Assembly (NCBI RefSeq): GCF_003443735.1
Contig: NZ_CP031969.1
Span: 310,001 to 374,000, forward strand
Source of the DNA: Streptomyces sp. CC0208
Lineage (GTDB): Bacteria; Actinomycetota; Actinomycetes; Streptomycetales; Streptomycetaceae
Length of the DNA: 64,000 bases
Direction of reading: 5' to 3'
Shown here: positions 52,505 through 61,519 of the stretch, piece after piece
Layout: every line of letters begins with the position of its first letter
How positions within the stretch are numbered: the first letter of the stretch is position 1
Made by a program: the position numbers and the translations under genes
The notes under the pieces: model-generated
Seen by the model: the letters and a program-made list of their open reading frames with translations, nothing else
Databases searched by the model: none
What the model was told of the DNA's origin: nothing

Positions 52505-53356
52505 CTACCGGCGTACCGCCGAGATCAGGCCACCGGGCCGCTCCTCCCGCTGCGGCGGGGTGCTGATCGGGCGGCCGTAGGCGGCAGCGCACTCGCGCAG
52601 GGTGTGGCTGCGGGCCTCCCAGCCGTGCCCCGCCAGCCAGGCGACCGGGTCGTCGGGCATCTCCGAAAGCCACATGGACGCCGCCGATCCCGGCACCGCG
52701 CCCGCGCCGAAGCGCTCGATCACGCCACGTGAGCCCAACGTCAGACCCATCCGACTGCCTGCCGCCGACTGCGTGCTGATGCGGGCCAGCAGGAGCTCCA
52801 CCGCATCCTCGGGCAGATAGATCAGCAGCCCTTCGGCGATCCACGCGGTCGGCTCGGTCGGGTCGTGCCCTGCGGCGGCCAGCGCGCCTGGCCAGTCGTC
52901 ACGCAGATCCACCGCGACGGTGATCCGCTCGCAGCGCGCGACGGCCCGCTCCTGGTGCAGCACCGCGGCCTTGAAGTCCAGGGGGGCGGCGGTGTCCACC
53001 TCGAACAGCCGGGTTCCCTGGGGCCAGTCCATCCGGAAGGCGCGGCTGTCCATGCCGGCACCGAGCAGCACGACTTGCCGGACCCCGGACGCGCAGGCCT
53101 CCTGCAACAGGTCGTCGAGGAACTTCGTCCTGATGACGATGGAGAACGACACGGCCAGCCGGCGGCGTCGCGCGGCCTCGTCATCGGGCAGCGACGGCGA
53201 GGAGGGCCACAGACCGCCGGCGGCGGCGAAGGCCCGTGCCAGCGGGTCGCGGAACAGCGCGTTCTCCCGCTCGGTCTCCAGCGCCCGCACCCTGGCCACC
53301 CCCACCGACGTGGCCCACACTCCCGACGGCTGCACCCGCTCCTGCTCATCAGTCAC
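52505..53356 (-). CDS. SAM-dependent methyltransferase (leucine carboxyl methyltransferase-type)
   Basis: A 283-residue methyltransferase of the TIGR00027/LCMT-like group: VVLLGAGMDSRAFRMDW is the SAM motif, ARAFAAAGG and FEVDTAAPLDFKAA conserved neighbours, and WIAEGLLIYLPEDAVE the post-motif. Substrate unknown; in Streptomyces these often modify polyketides. The gene is isolated, converging on LysR. Confidence 0.85.
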   Translation of the reverse strand: MTDEQERVQPSGVWATSVGVARVRALETERENALFRDPLARAFAAAGGLWPSSPSLPDDEAARRRRLAVSFSIVIRTKFLDDLLQEACASGVRQVVLLGAGMDSRAFRMDWPQGTRLFEVDTAAPLDFKAAVLHQERAVARCERITVAVDLRDDWPGALAAAGHDPTEPTAWIAEGLLIYLPEDAVELLLARISTQSAAGSRMGLTLGSRGVIERFGAGAVPGSAASMWLSEMPDDPVAWLAGHGWEARSHTLRECAAAYGRPISTPPQREERPGGLISAVRR

Positions 53357-53454
53357 CGCGCCAGCCTAGAGGGTCGGTTCCAGGTGGCCTGCTGAGTGAA
53401 CCTGCGCTCCGGACGGCGTACCCGCGCGACAAGACCCCCGGCTGGTGGGCCGGT

Positions 53455-54384
53455 TCAGCCTGCCCGGGTGAGGAGTTCCTCCGACAGGGCCCACAGGCGT
53501 CGGCCGTTGTCCGGGTCTACGGCGTAACGGGCGACGCCGTGCAGAGTGCCGGAGCGGCGGTCGACGATCTCGGTCTCGTTGCAGTCGACGAAGTAGCGGC
53601 CGCCGGCGCCTTCGAGCAGCGGCGAGGTGGCGAGGAGCGCCGATGTGGCGGCACCCTGTTCGACGGATTTGATCAGCTCGGCGGGGACGCGGCCGCTCCC
53701 CCGGCCGCCGGTGTGCCGTTGCAGGTTCGTGTAGACGGCGCCCGGCATCAGGGCGTTGGCGGTGATGTTGTCGCCGGCCCAGCGGCGGGTCGCTTCCACC
53801 GCGAACAGGACTCCTGCGGTCTTGGACTGTCCATAGGCGAGCCACGGGTCATAGGGGCGGAAGGCGAAGTTGACGTCGTCCCACACGATCGGTGACCGCT
53901 GATGACCGGTGGAACTCACCACTACGACACGGGCGTTGCCGTCGGCGGCCAGCGCGGTGCGCAGGCCGGTGGCGAGGGCGAAATGGCCCAGGTGATTGGT
54001 GGCGAACTGCCACTCCCAGCCCTGCTCGGTGTACTGCTCGGGGCAGGCCATGACGCCCGCGTTGTTCACCAGGACGTGCAGCGGGTCCTGCCAGGCGGTG
54101 GTGAAGGCCGTGACGGACGCGGGATCGGTCAGGTCGAGGTGCATGGTCCGCACGTCCTGGTTGCCGGTCGACCCGGTGATGTCCTTGGCGACGCGTTCGC
54201 CCGCCGCCACGTCCCGTACGGCGAGCGTGACGGCCGCACCGGTGGCCGCCAGGGCGCGGGCCGTCTCCGCCCCGATTCCGGAGGAGGCGCCGGTGACCAC
54301 CGCACGGCGGCCGGTGAGGTCGACCCCTGACACGACCTCGCCGGCGGTGCTGGAGAAACCGAACGGGGTGGTGATGGCACTCAT
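53455..54384 (-). CDS. SDR oxidoreductase (WWOX/retinol dehydrogenase-like)
   Basis: A 309-residue SDR with an N-terminal extension: VVTGASSGIGAETARAL is the cofactor loop, NNAGVMACP the NNAG motif, SSTGHQRSPI and LAYGQSKTAGVLF supply Ser, Tyr and Lys. Probably NADP-linked with a lipophilic alcohol or ketone. It follows the 54434 SDR in a leftward unit divergent from a LysR gene. Confidence 0.85.
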   Translation of the reverse strand: MSAITTPFGFSSTAGEVVSGVDLTGRRAVVTGASSGIGAETARALAATGAAVTLAVRDVAAGERVAKDITGSTGNQDVRTMHLDLTDPASVTAFTTAWQDPLHVLVNNAGVMACPEQYTEQGWEWQFATNHLGHFALATGLRTALAADGNARVVVVSSTGHQRSPIVWDDVNFAFRPYDPWLAYGQSKTAGVLFAVEATRRWAGDNITANALMPGAVYTNLQRHTGGRGSGRVPAELIKSVEQGAATSALLATSPLLEGAGGRYFVDCNETEIVDRRSGTLHGVARYAVDPDNGRRLWALSEELLTRAG

Positions 54385-54433
54385 GAGTGAACTCCTTGCG
54401 TGTACTCAGGTGTGACGTGACGGCTCGGTGCGT

Positions 54434-55321
54434 TCAGGGCGTGAGGATCCGGTCCTGCTCCACCGGAGGTGTGCCGTCGTGCCAGTCCAGGGCCTTGCCG
54501 AAGCGGATCAACTCGCCGTACAGGGCGGGATCGGCGCCTTCGGTGAAGACCAGGTCGAGCAGGGCCGCGGCGGCCTGGGCCGGTGACTGCGCCTGGCTGT
54601 AGTCGCTGAACCAGGGGCGCGAGGTGGCGGTGTCGACCATGCCGGGGCACACGGACGCGATCAGTGTGCCGGTGGCGAGGTCGCGTGCGCGGCGTTCGGC
54701 GGCGACGGCACGGACGGCGGCGACCTGGGCCACCTTCGAGGGCACGTTCAGCCAGATCGGCCAACCCGCCTCCTGTGCGGTCTTGTTGTGGATGGCGCCA
54801 CGCCAGGACTCGACGGCGTACTCGACCTGGTCGAGGCTCGCGCCGTCGAACAGGTGGCGCAGCCGCGGGTCGAGATGGCCGAGGGTGCCCAGGCTGCTGG
54901 CCACGACGAGCAGTCGGCCGCCCGGGCGAAGGACGGGGCCGAAGGAGCGCAGAATCGCGTGCGTGGCGGTGTTGGAGACGTCGATGAACTCGTCCGCCCG
55001 CTCGGCCTGTGACTCTTCGGGCCGTACACGGGCGACTGCGTTGGAGATGATGACGTCGACTCCTCCGTGCCTGGCGCGGAGGTCCTCGGCGAGGCGGGAT
55101 ATGGCCTCGGTGTCGGTGACGTCCAGGACCCGGCCCTCGACGCGGGCGCGGGTGGCGGGCAGCCGGCTGACCTCACCGACGGCTTCGGTCACGCGCCGGT
55201 GACTGCGGCCGGTGAGCAGGACCAGGTCGTCCGGGCCCATGCGGGCGGCCAGTCCTTCGACGAGGGCGCGACCGAGTCCTTGGTTGGCGCCCGTGACGAG
55301 GGCGATGCGGGATGCGTTCAT
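54434..55321 (-). CDS. SDR oxidoreductase (carbonyl reductase-like)
   Basis: A 295-residue SDR: IALVTGANQGLGRALVEGLA starts the fold, as in carbonyl reductases; VIISNAVARV replaces the NNAG motif and SSLGTLGHLD gives the Ser region. The usual YxxxK is not clear near the middle (VPSKVAQV has only the Lys), so activity may be altered. The ATG at 55321 was chosen as the domain starts there. Divergent from the LysR gene at 55393. Confidence 0.8.
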   Translation of the reverse strand: MNASRIALVTGANQGLGRALVEGLAARMGPDDLVLLTGRSHRRVTEAVGEVSRLPATRARVEGRVLDVTDTEAISRLAEDLRARHGGVDVIISNAVARVRPEESQAERADEFIDVSNTATHAILRSFGPVLRPGGRLLVVASSLGTLGHLDPRLRHLFDGASLDQVEYAVESWRGAIHNKTAQEAGWPIWLNVPSKVAQVAAVRAVAAERRARDLATGTLIASVCPGMVDTATSRPWFSDYSQAQSPAQAAAALLDLVFTEGADPALYGELIRFGKALDWHDGTPPVEQDRILTP

Positions 55322-55392
55322 GCATGCCACGCTAGGAACCCCTCGTCCATGAGTCCAACGAAAGTTCGGCACGAGTAGCATGCGTAAACGTC

Positions 55393-56334
55393 ATGGACTT
55401 CTCGGATGTGTCACTCACCGCGCTGCGCGTCTTCCGCGCCGTCGTCGAACAGGGAACCTTCACCGCGGCCGCCGCGTCGCTGGGCTACACCCAGTCCGCG
55501 GTCTCCCGGCAGATCGCCTCGATCGAGCGGGCCGCGGGCGCCGAGCTGCTGGAGCGGCGGCGCGACGGCGTACGGCTCACCGCGGCCGGCCGGGTCGTCC
55601 TGCGTCGTGCGACGACCGTGGTCGACGAGATCGACGCGACGGCCCGCGAACTGTCCGGCCTGCCCGGGCAGGCGGGCACGGTCCGCCTGGGATGGTTCCC
55701 CAGCGCCGGCGCCGTTCTGGTGCCCCGCACCCTGGCCGCACTGCGCCGCACGGACCCGGACCTGCACGTCGTCGGCCGGGAGGGCAGCACCCCCGCGCTG
55801 GTGCGCGCCCTGCGGGCCGGCAGCCTCGACCTCGCCCTGCTCGCCTCGGCCCCGCCCTTCCGGCCGCCGGACGCCGAATCGCCCCCGCTCGTGCTGCAGA
55901 CACTCACCGAACGCGCCCTCTGCCTGGCGGTGCCCGCCACCCATCCCCTGGCCCGCGGCGACTACATCGACGTGGCCGACCTGCGCGGGCAGCGATGGAT
56001 CGCCGGTTCCTCCTCGGGAGAGGACAAGCTCATGGGCGTGTGGCCGGGCCTGGACGAGCGGCCCGAGATCGCCCACACCGCCCGCGACTGGCTCGCCAAG
56101 CTCCACCTGGTCGCCGCCGGCTGCGGACTGACCACCGTGCCCGCCGTACTCGCCTCCGCCGCGCCACCCGGCGTCCGCATCCTGCCCGTCCGCGGCGGCC
56201 CCCAGGAACAACGGCGCCTCCTCCTGGCCCGCCTCCCCCACCCGCCGAGCACCCCGAGCGTCCGCGTGGCAGCCGCCCTCCGCGCGACCGCCCTCGCCGC
56301 CGACACACCCCTGGCCGACACACCTCCCGCATGA
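55393..56334 (+). CDS. LysR-family regulator
   Basis: A 313-residue LysR protein: LTALRVFRAVVEQGTFTAAA and GYTQSAVSRQIASIERAAGA form the DNA-binding domain; RLGWFPSAGAVLVPRTLAAL begins the ligand domain. The 71-base gap to the SDR gene suggests control of that leftward SDR pair. The C-terminus ends in Ala/Pro-rich repeats (ADTPLADTP). Confidence 0.9.
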   Translation: MDFSDVSLTALRVFRAVVEQGTFTAAAASLGYTQSAVSRQIASIERAAGAELLERRRDGVRLTAAGRVVLRRATTVVDEIDATARELSGLPGQAGTVRLGWFPSAGAVLVPRTLAALRRTDPDLHVVGREGSTPALVRALRAGSLDLALLASAPPFRPPDAESPPLVLQTLTERALCLAVPATHPLARGDYIDVADLRGQRWIAGSSSGEDKLMGVWPGLDERPEIAHTARDWLAKLHLVAAGCGLTTVPAVLASAAPPGVRILPVRGGPQEQRRLLLARLPHPPSTPSVRVAAALRATALAADTPLADTPPA

Positions 56335-56480
56335 CGCAGCGGGCGACACCGGGCCCGCACCGCACTCGACCGTCGGGCGCGTGTACGCGGCGTCGCGCTC
56401 AGAACGACGGTAAGCAGGCCCGCCTCGGGCATCTCCAGGCGCTCCACGACGTGGGCCGGCGAAAGCGTCGCCGTGCCAAG

Positions 56481-56761
56481 CTTCCTGACGGGACCTTCGA
56501 CGCGGGCCTCGACAAGTTCCGCTTCCTGGATCCGGTCGCAGCCGGCGACGCGGTGGCCCGCCTCCTGCTGCCGGTGGCCGACCGGCTGGCCCCGAGCCAG
56601 GACGCCGCGTCGACCTGCTGCTCCGCGTGGCCGCCACCGCGCACGGCCTTGCCGTATTCCTGCGCCAGAAACCGTTCGGAGTGGGCAGCGGAGCCCTCGC
56701 CGACACGGAGGAGAAGGCCGCCCGCACGGTGCGGGACCTCGCACGGCAGCACAGCGCCTGA
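56481..56761 (+). pseudogene. Frameshifted gene fragment of unknown family
   Basis: A protein-like reading PDGTFDAGLDKFRFLDPVA, GDAVARLLLPVADRLAPSQ runs to about 56608 and continues in another frame from 56609 as VDLLLRVAATAHGLAVFLRQ, PFGVGSGALADTEEKAARTV, RDLARQHSA and stop at 56759. The join needs a shift equal to a one-base deletion. No convincing start is visible. I do not recognise the family. Confidence 0.5.
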
Positions 56762-56790
56762 TCCACTTCAGACGGTCGTTCACGAGCTGA

Positions 56791-57813
56791 TCATTTCCCG
56801 AGACCGTGGGTGAGAAGGCTCTCCGCGGTGTCCTCGATGGTGTCCTCGATGGGACGCGCCCGCCATCCGAGGAGTTGCTCGGCCTTGGCGCTCGTGGCGT
56901 CGAGGTCCCGGCCGAGCTGATGCCTCAGCAGTCGCAGCTCAGGGTTCGCGACGCCCAGCGCGCGTGCGAGCCACACCGGCAGTTCACGGGTCGGGGCCTT
57001 CGCGGCGCGTTCACCCAGGCGGTCACGCAGGATGCGCGCGATCTCGACCACACGCAGGCTGTGCCCGGCGATCGCGAGGAATCGTTCGCCGGCGGCTGCC
57101 GGATCGGTCATCGCACGCAGGTGCAGATCCGCGACGTCCCGGACGTCGACGAAGCCCATGCCGAAGGGAGGGCACGCGGGCACTCGCCCTTCGAGCATGC
57201 GGCGCACGAGACGCAGGGACGGCGGGTCGTCGGGGCCGAGCAGTGGCCCAAGAACCCCCACGGGATGAACCGCCGCCAGTTCCAGAGTGCCGCCCTCTTC
57301 CTTGATGAACTGCCAGGCGGCACGCTCGGCAAGCGTCTTGGACCGCTGGTAGGGCGGAATGTCGGCGTCGACGTCGGTCCAGTCCTCCTCGGTGAACGGG
57401 GCCGAGCGCGGCGGATGACCTATGCCCACGGCGCCGAAGGCGCTCGTCAGGACGACCCGACGCACCCCGGCGTCCCGGGCGGCGCGCAGCACCCGCAGGA
57501 CGCCCTCCCGTGCCGGGACCACCAACTCGTCGTCGGTGGCCGGGGTGAGGCGCAGCGTCGGCGAGGCGACGTGAAGGACGTAGTCGCAGCCGGCGACGGC
57601 CTCCTCCCAGCCGTCGGGCTGTTCGAGGTCGGCGCGGACGACCGTGAGGCGGTCGTCGTCGAACGTCGTCGCCGCGTGGAGCCAGGAGCGCAACTCCGGC
57701 TCACGCTGTGGGGTGCGGACGGTGGTGCGGACGGTGTGGCCGGCGTCGAGCAGGGCCCGCACACACCAGCTCCCGAGGAATCCCGTCCCTCCGGTGACCA
57801 GTACGCGTGTCAT
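56791..57813 (-). CDS. NAD(P)-dependent epimerase/dihydroflavonol reductase-like extended SDR
   Basis: A 340-residue extended SDR: VLVTGGTGFLGSWCVRALLD is the cofactor loop, HVASPTLRL and VLTSAFGAVGIGH are DFR-like, and YQRSKTLAERAAW supplies Tyr and Lys. Such reductases act on aldehydes or ketones. It is the third gene of the TetR-linked leftward operon, ten bases after the DUF998 gene. Confidence 0.88.
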   Translation of the reverse strand: MTRVLVTGGTGFLGSWCVRALLDAGHTVRTTVRTPQREPELRSWLHAATTFDDDRLTVVRADLEQPDGWEEAVAGCDYVLHVASPTLRLTPATDDELVVPAREGVLRVLRAARDAGVRRVVLTSAFGAVGIGHPPRSAPFTEEDWTDVDADIPPYQRSKTLAERAAWQFIKEEGGTLELAAVHPVGVLGPLLGPDDPPSLRLVRRMLEGRVPACPPFGMGFVDVRDVADLHLRAMTDPAAAGERFLAIAGHSLRVVEIARILRDRLGERAAKAPTRELPVWLARALGVANPELRLLRHQLGRDLDATSAKAEQLLGWRARPIEDTIEDTAESLLTHGLGK

Positions 57814-57823
57814 GTGTGTCTCC

Positions 57824-58543
57824 TCAACTCGCGAGTCGTGTGTCGAGAGGCGTCAGACGGCGCTCCGCCTGACGCCGTCGGGCAGCGGCCACGCTGCTGC
57901 CGAGGAGGGCGTGGCCGATCATGATGGGGTAGATCACGGCGCGCTCGAACATGCCCACGTTCCACATCCAGCCGGTGAACACGTCCGCCATGAAGAGGGG
58001 AAACGCGAGCAGTCCGGCGGTGCCGAGCGCGACACTCGCGAGGGACCTGCCCCTGCTGAGACCGATCCGGGCTCCGCTGACTCCGACGACGATCGCCATG
58101 AGGTTCCCGGCGAGCATGACGCCCTGCGCGCCGAGGGTGTGAAACGCGATCAGGCCGTTGTCGACGTTCGCGTGGGAGCCCTGGAAGATGCCGACGAGCG
58201 AGACCCCGGTGCCGGCGAGGACGGCGAGCGTCACGATGACGGTCGGGCGGACGCCCTGGCGCGGGTCGAACACGAGGAAGGCGCCGACGATCAGGAGGAC
58301 GCCGTAGATCACCCAACCGGTGTCCATGACGGCGCCGAGTGGGGAGTTGGCGACCTGGCCGAACGCGGTCTGGGGCGGGCCGGTCAGGCCGAGGTGGCTG
58401 ACCCAGTTGTACAGGGGCGAGTACGGCGGGTCCTGCCATGCGGCGGCGGTGACGAACTCGGCGATCCAGGACACGAGCGGGCCGAGGAGGATGAGGAGGG
58501 CTCCGGCGCGGGCCGCCGCACCGGAGCGGACGATGGGGTTCAT
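57824..58543 (-). CDS. DUF998 multi-pass membrane protein
   Basis: A 239-residue protein with about six hydrophobic helices (ALLILLGPLVSWIAEFVTAA, WVIYGVLLIVGAFLVF, TVIVTLAVLAGTGVSLVGIF, VMLAGNLMAIVVGVSG). YSPLYNWVSHLG is a DUF998 landmark. Function unknown. Start overlaps the aldo-keto reductase stop (ATGA), so it is in the TetR-linked operon. Confidence 0.8.
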   Translation of the reverse strand: MNPIVRSGAAARAGALLILLGPLVSWIAEFVTAAAWQDPPYSPLYNWVSHLGLTGPPQTAFGQVANSPLGAVMDTGWVIYGVLLIVGAFLVFDPRQGVRPTVIVTLAVLAGTGVSLVGIFQGSHANVDNGLIAFHTLGAQGVMLAGNLMAIVVGVSGARIGLSRGRSLASVALGTAGLLAFPLFMADVFTGWMWNVGMFERAVIYPIMIGHALLGSSVAAARRRQAERRLTPLDTRLAS

Positions 58544-59589
58544 GCCAGAGCCATGCCGGGGACGCGCTGCCGGATGGCCTCCATCTCGGCCTCGTCGGAG
58601 ACGCCCTGCCAGTCGTATCGGGGGGTGTACGGCGACTCCAGGGCGCGCACCTCGTCATCAGCGAGCTCGATGTCGAGGGAGGCCACGGCTTCGTCGATCT
58701 GCCGGATCGAGCCGGCGCCGACCAGCGGCGCGGTGACGACCGGCTGACGACGCAGCCAGGCGAGCGCGATCTGTGCGCGGCTTGCGCCGTGGGCGTCCGC
58801 GACCTGTCCGACCGCGTCGATGATCGCGTGGTTGGACACCTCTTCCGCGGGCGAGTACAGCAGGTCCGCGTAGGCTCCGTCGGTCTCGGAGCGCGCCGTC
58901 GAGCGGGCGTCGTCCCAGCCCCGGGCGAGGCGGCCGCGGGCCAGCGGCGACCAGATGATCGTGCCGACGCCCTCGTCCAGGCACAGCGGGATCATCTCCC
59001 GCTCCTCCTCACGGGCGAGCAGGTTGTAGTGGTTCTGCATGGACACGAACCGTGCCCAGCCGTTCTGCTTCTGCAGGTTGAGCGCCTTCGCGAACTCCCA
59101 TGCGTGCATGGACGAGGCGCCGAGATAACGGACCTTGCCCGCCTTCACAAGGTCGCTGAGCGCCTCCAGCGTCTCCTCCCACGGAGTGCTGTGGTCGTTG
59201 CGGTGGATCTGGTAGAGGTCGATGTAGTCGGTGCCCAGGCGGCGCAGCGAATGATCGACCTCGGTCATGACCGCCTTGCGCGACAGTCCCCGTCCGTTGG
59301 GTCCCAGCCGCATCGGATGGCGGAGCTTCGTTGCGATCACCACGGCGTCGCGGTCGGCGAAGTCCTTGAGTGCGCGGCCGAGGATCTCCTCGCTGGAACC
59401 GTTCGAGTACATGTTGGCGGTGTCGAAGAAGTTGATGCCCGCGTCCAGGGCGTGCTTGATCAGCGGCCGTGCCTCCTGTTCGCCCTTCGACCAGACGGGG
59501 TGGCCCCGGTCGGGCTCGCCGTAGGTCATCGCGCCGATGGCGATGGGCGACACGTCGAGGCCGGTCGTGCCGAGCTTGATGTATTGCAT
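58540..59589 (-). CDS. Aldo/keto reductase
   Basis: A 349-residue aldo-keto reductase, YhdN/Tas-like: GINFFDTANMYSNGSSEEIL holds catalytic Asp and Tyr, VVIATKLRHPM the Lys, DLYQIHRNDHSTPWEET the His, and IIWSPLARGRLA the NADPH loop. First gene of a three-gene leftward operon (reductase, DUF998, DFR-like). ATG at 59589 used; the frame runs to 59646 through the operator. Confidence 0.92.
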   Translation of the reverse strand: MQYIKLGTTGLDVSPIAIGAMTYGEPDRGHPVWSKGEQEARPLIKHALDAGINFFDTANMYSNGSSEEILGRALKDFADRDAVVIATKLRHPMRLGPNGRGLSRKAVMTEVDHSLRRLGTDYIDLYQIHRNDHSTPWEETLEALSDLVKAGKVRYLGASSMHAWEFAKALNLQKQNGWARFVSMQNHYNLLAREEEREMIPLCLDEGVGTIIWSPLARGRLARGWDDARSTARSETDGAYADLLYSPAEEVSNHAIIDAVGQVADAHGASRAQIALAWLRRQPVVTAPLVGAGSIRQIDEAVASLDIELADDEVRALESPYTPRYDWQGVSDEAEMEAIRQRVPGMALA

Positions 59590-59606
59590 GACGCTCCTTA
59601 GAGTAT

Positions 59607-59646
59607 GTGGAGAGCTCTCCGCATAACGTAGTGGAGAACTCTCCAC
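59607..59646. promoter_or_regulatory. Two TetR-type operator palindromes
   Basis: GTGGAGAGCTCTCCGC (59607-59622) and GTGGAGAACTCTCCAC (59631-59646) are two copies of GTGGAGANCTCTCCAC, 24 bases centre to centre, in the 75-base gap between the aldo-keto reductase and TetR genes. The spacing would put two dimers near the same helix face and block both promoters. Confidence 0.85.
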
Positions 59647-59664
59647 TTAGCAAGGTGAGGTCCC

Positions 59665-60201
59665 GTGGCCCGTTCAGACGCCGTTGAGAACAGAGCGCGC
59701 ATCCTCGCTGCCGCCCGCGAAGCGCTCACAGCGGACGGCAGCACGTCGATGAACCAGATCGCCCAGCGCGCAGGGGTCGGCGCCGGCACCCTGTACCGCA
59801 ACTTCCCCACGCGCGAAGCGCTGGTCCTGGCCGTCTACCAGGACGAGGTCACACGCATCGTCGACACCGTCCCCGGACTGCTGGCGAAGATGCCGCCGCT
59901 GGAAGCGCTCCGCCACTGGACGACCGACCTCGTCGAGGCCATGCGCAGAAAGCACGGCCTCGGGGACGCCCTCAGCCCGGGTGCACACCAGGCGATCAGC
60001 GAGCAGAGCTACGGCCCCGTCGTCGCCGCCATCACCGAACTCCTCGACGCCGGCAAGAAGGACGGAAGCATCCGCGTGGACGCCGACCCAGGCGACTTCC
60101 TCCAACTCACCGGCGCGCTCTGGCGCGCCGCGTCCACCCCGCAGGACCGCGCTCCCCACATGCTCGCGCTCATCCTCGACGGACTCCGCACGCACCGGTA
60201 G
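59665..60201 (+). CDS. TetR-family regulator of the aldo/keto reductase operon
   Basis: A 178-residue repressor: ARILAAAREALTADGSTSMN and QRAGVGAGTLYRNFPTREAL form the DNA-binding domain, similar to the YcdC/electrophile-responsive group. GTG start 19 bases after the operator. Its divergent partner genes are redox enzymes, so an aldehyde or electrophile ligand is plausible. Confidence 0.9.
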   Translation: MARSDAVENRARILAAAREALTADGSTSMNQIAQRAGVGAGTLYRNFPTREALVLAVYQDEVTRIVDTVPGLLAKMPPLEALRHWTTDLVEAMRRKHGLGDALSPGAHQAISEQSYGPVVAAITELLDAGKKDGSIRVDADPGDFLQLTGALWRAASTPQDRAPHMLALILDGLRTHR

Positions 60202-60334
60202 ACAACGCGCAGCGCACGTCCCACCGATCGCTGATCAAAGTAGTCGGGTTGGCCACGACGACCTGCAACTCGCGGCCCCCGATACGCTGTTGGTTCGATT
60301 TCAGGGGTTCGGGGGTTCGGGAGTTCGGGGGTCA

Positions 60335-61387
60335 GTGGTGACAGGTCGCTATGACGCCGTCCGTGCGGTGGAGGTGCCACCGAACTTGGGAGCGATCGCC
60401 GATCTGACCCCGGTGCGTGACCAGGAGCGGCCGGCATGGCTGGCCCTGGGCGAGGACGGGACGATCAGCCGTTGGGACGTGACAACTGGTGATCACGAGG
60501 CGGTCGGGACCACAACCGTTTGGGCAGAACCCGACCCCGAACCATGGAACGACCGTGAAATCCGCAGACGCCTGCACGCCTCCCACGACGGCGACTTCTG
60601 CGCGGTGGTCAACGACTACGGTCGATTCGGGGAGGTGATCGACCTGCGGACCGGCGAGGTCACGCTGGCCTTGGAGAACGAGGGGCACCACTCGGACACC
60701 GTGCCGTTCTCGCTGGCGTTCGGACGGAGCCATGGGCGCTGTGTCGTGATCCACCGCACGGACTGGAACCGGCTTGATGTGTCGGACGCGGAAACGGGAG
60801 CGCTGCTGACCGATCGGTCGTTCCTCTCGCCCGCCGAGGAAGACGGCTTGCCGGAGCATCACCTCGACTACTTCCACGGCGCCCTGTACGTGAGCCCTGA
60901 CGGAAAGCGGATCCTGGACGACGGCTGGATATGGCATCCGGTCGGCGTCCCCTCGGTGTGGGATCTTGACCCATGGATCGAGGGCAACGTGTGGGAGTCC
61001 GAGGACGGTCCGAGCCGGGTCGATGTGTGCGGCCGGGAGTACTACTGGGACCACGCCATGACCTGGATCGACTCCGCCCGGGTCGCCATCGGGGGAATCG
61101 GCGACGACGACCTCGCCATGCGGCCCGGGGCACGGATCTTCGACACGAGTCGAACCGGTGAGAGGGGAATGGCCGTAGAGCTCCTTACATTTGAGGGCCC
61201 GGCCGGGCGGTTCTTCAGCGATGGCACCCGCCTGTTCAGTTCCGGTGACACCGGTCTGTCCACATGGGATCCGGCCGAGGGGAACCTCTTGGGCGCCGTT
61301 CCCGGATTCTCCCCCACGCATCACCACCCCAGCACCGGGCAGTTCTTGGAACTCGCTGACGGTGTGGTCCGCCTGTGGACTGCGTGA
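60335..61387 (+). CDS. Beta-propeller-like (WD-type) protein of unknown function
   Basis: A 350-residue, acidic, soluble protein with recurrent blade-like strands ending in W or D: GTISRWDVTTGDHEAV, GEVIDLRTGEVTLALE, NRLDVSDAETGALL, TGLSTWDPAEGNLLGAV, DGVVRLWTA. This suggests a propeller without strict WD40 motifs. GTG start among paired GTGs; the frame upstream is a TetR shadow. Preceded by a GGTTCGGG-type short repeat (60300-60332). No partner is evident. Confidence 0.6.
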   Translation: MVTGRYDAVRAVEVPPNLGAIADLTPVRDQERPAWLALGEDGTISRWDVTTGDHEAVGTTTVWAEPDPEPWNDREIRRRLHASHDGDFCAVVNDYGRFGEVIDLRTGEVTLALENEGHHSDTVPFSLAFGRSHGRCVVIHRTDWNRLDVSDAETGALLTDRSFLSPAEEDGLPEHHLDYFHGALYVSPDGKRILDDGWIWHPVGVPSVWDLDPWIEGNVWESEDGPSRVDVCGREYYWDHAMTWIDSARVAIGGIGDDDLAMRPGARIFDTSRTGERGMAVELLTFEGPAGRFFSDGTRLFSSGDTGLSTWDPAEGNLLGAVPGFSPTHHHPSTGQFLELADGVVRLWTA

Positions 61388-61519
61388 CCGGCACCTTGTC
61401 GCCTGAGTGCTCGTGACCGAAGCATGCGTAGACATCTATAAAGACGAGCGAAGCCCATAAAGGGAAATTTATTCGCGAATGTCCGGTATAAGGCCCGCCG
61501 GTTCGGCAACCCGCACGGC

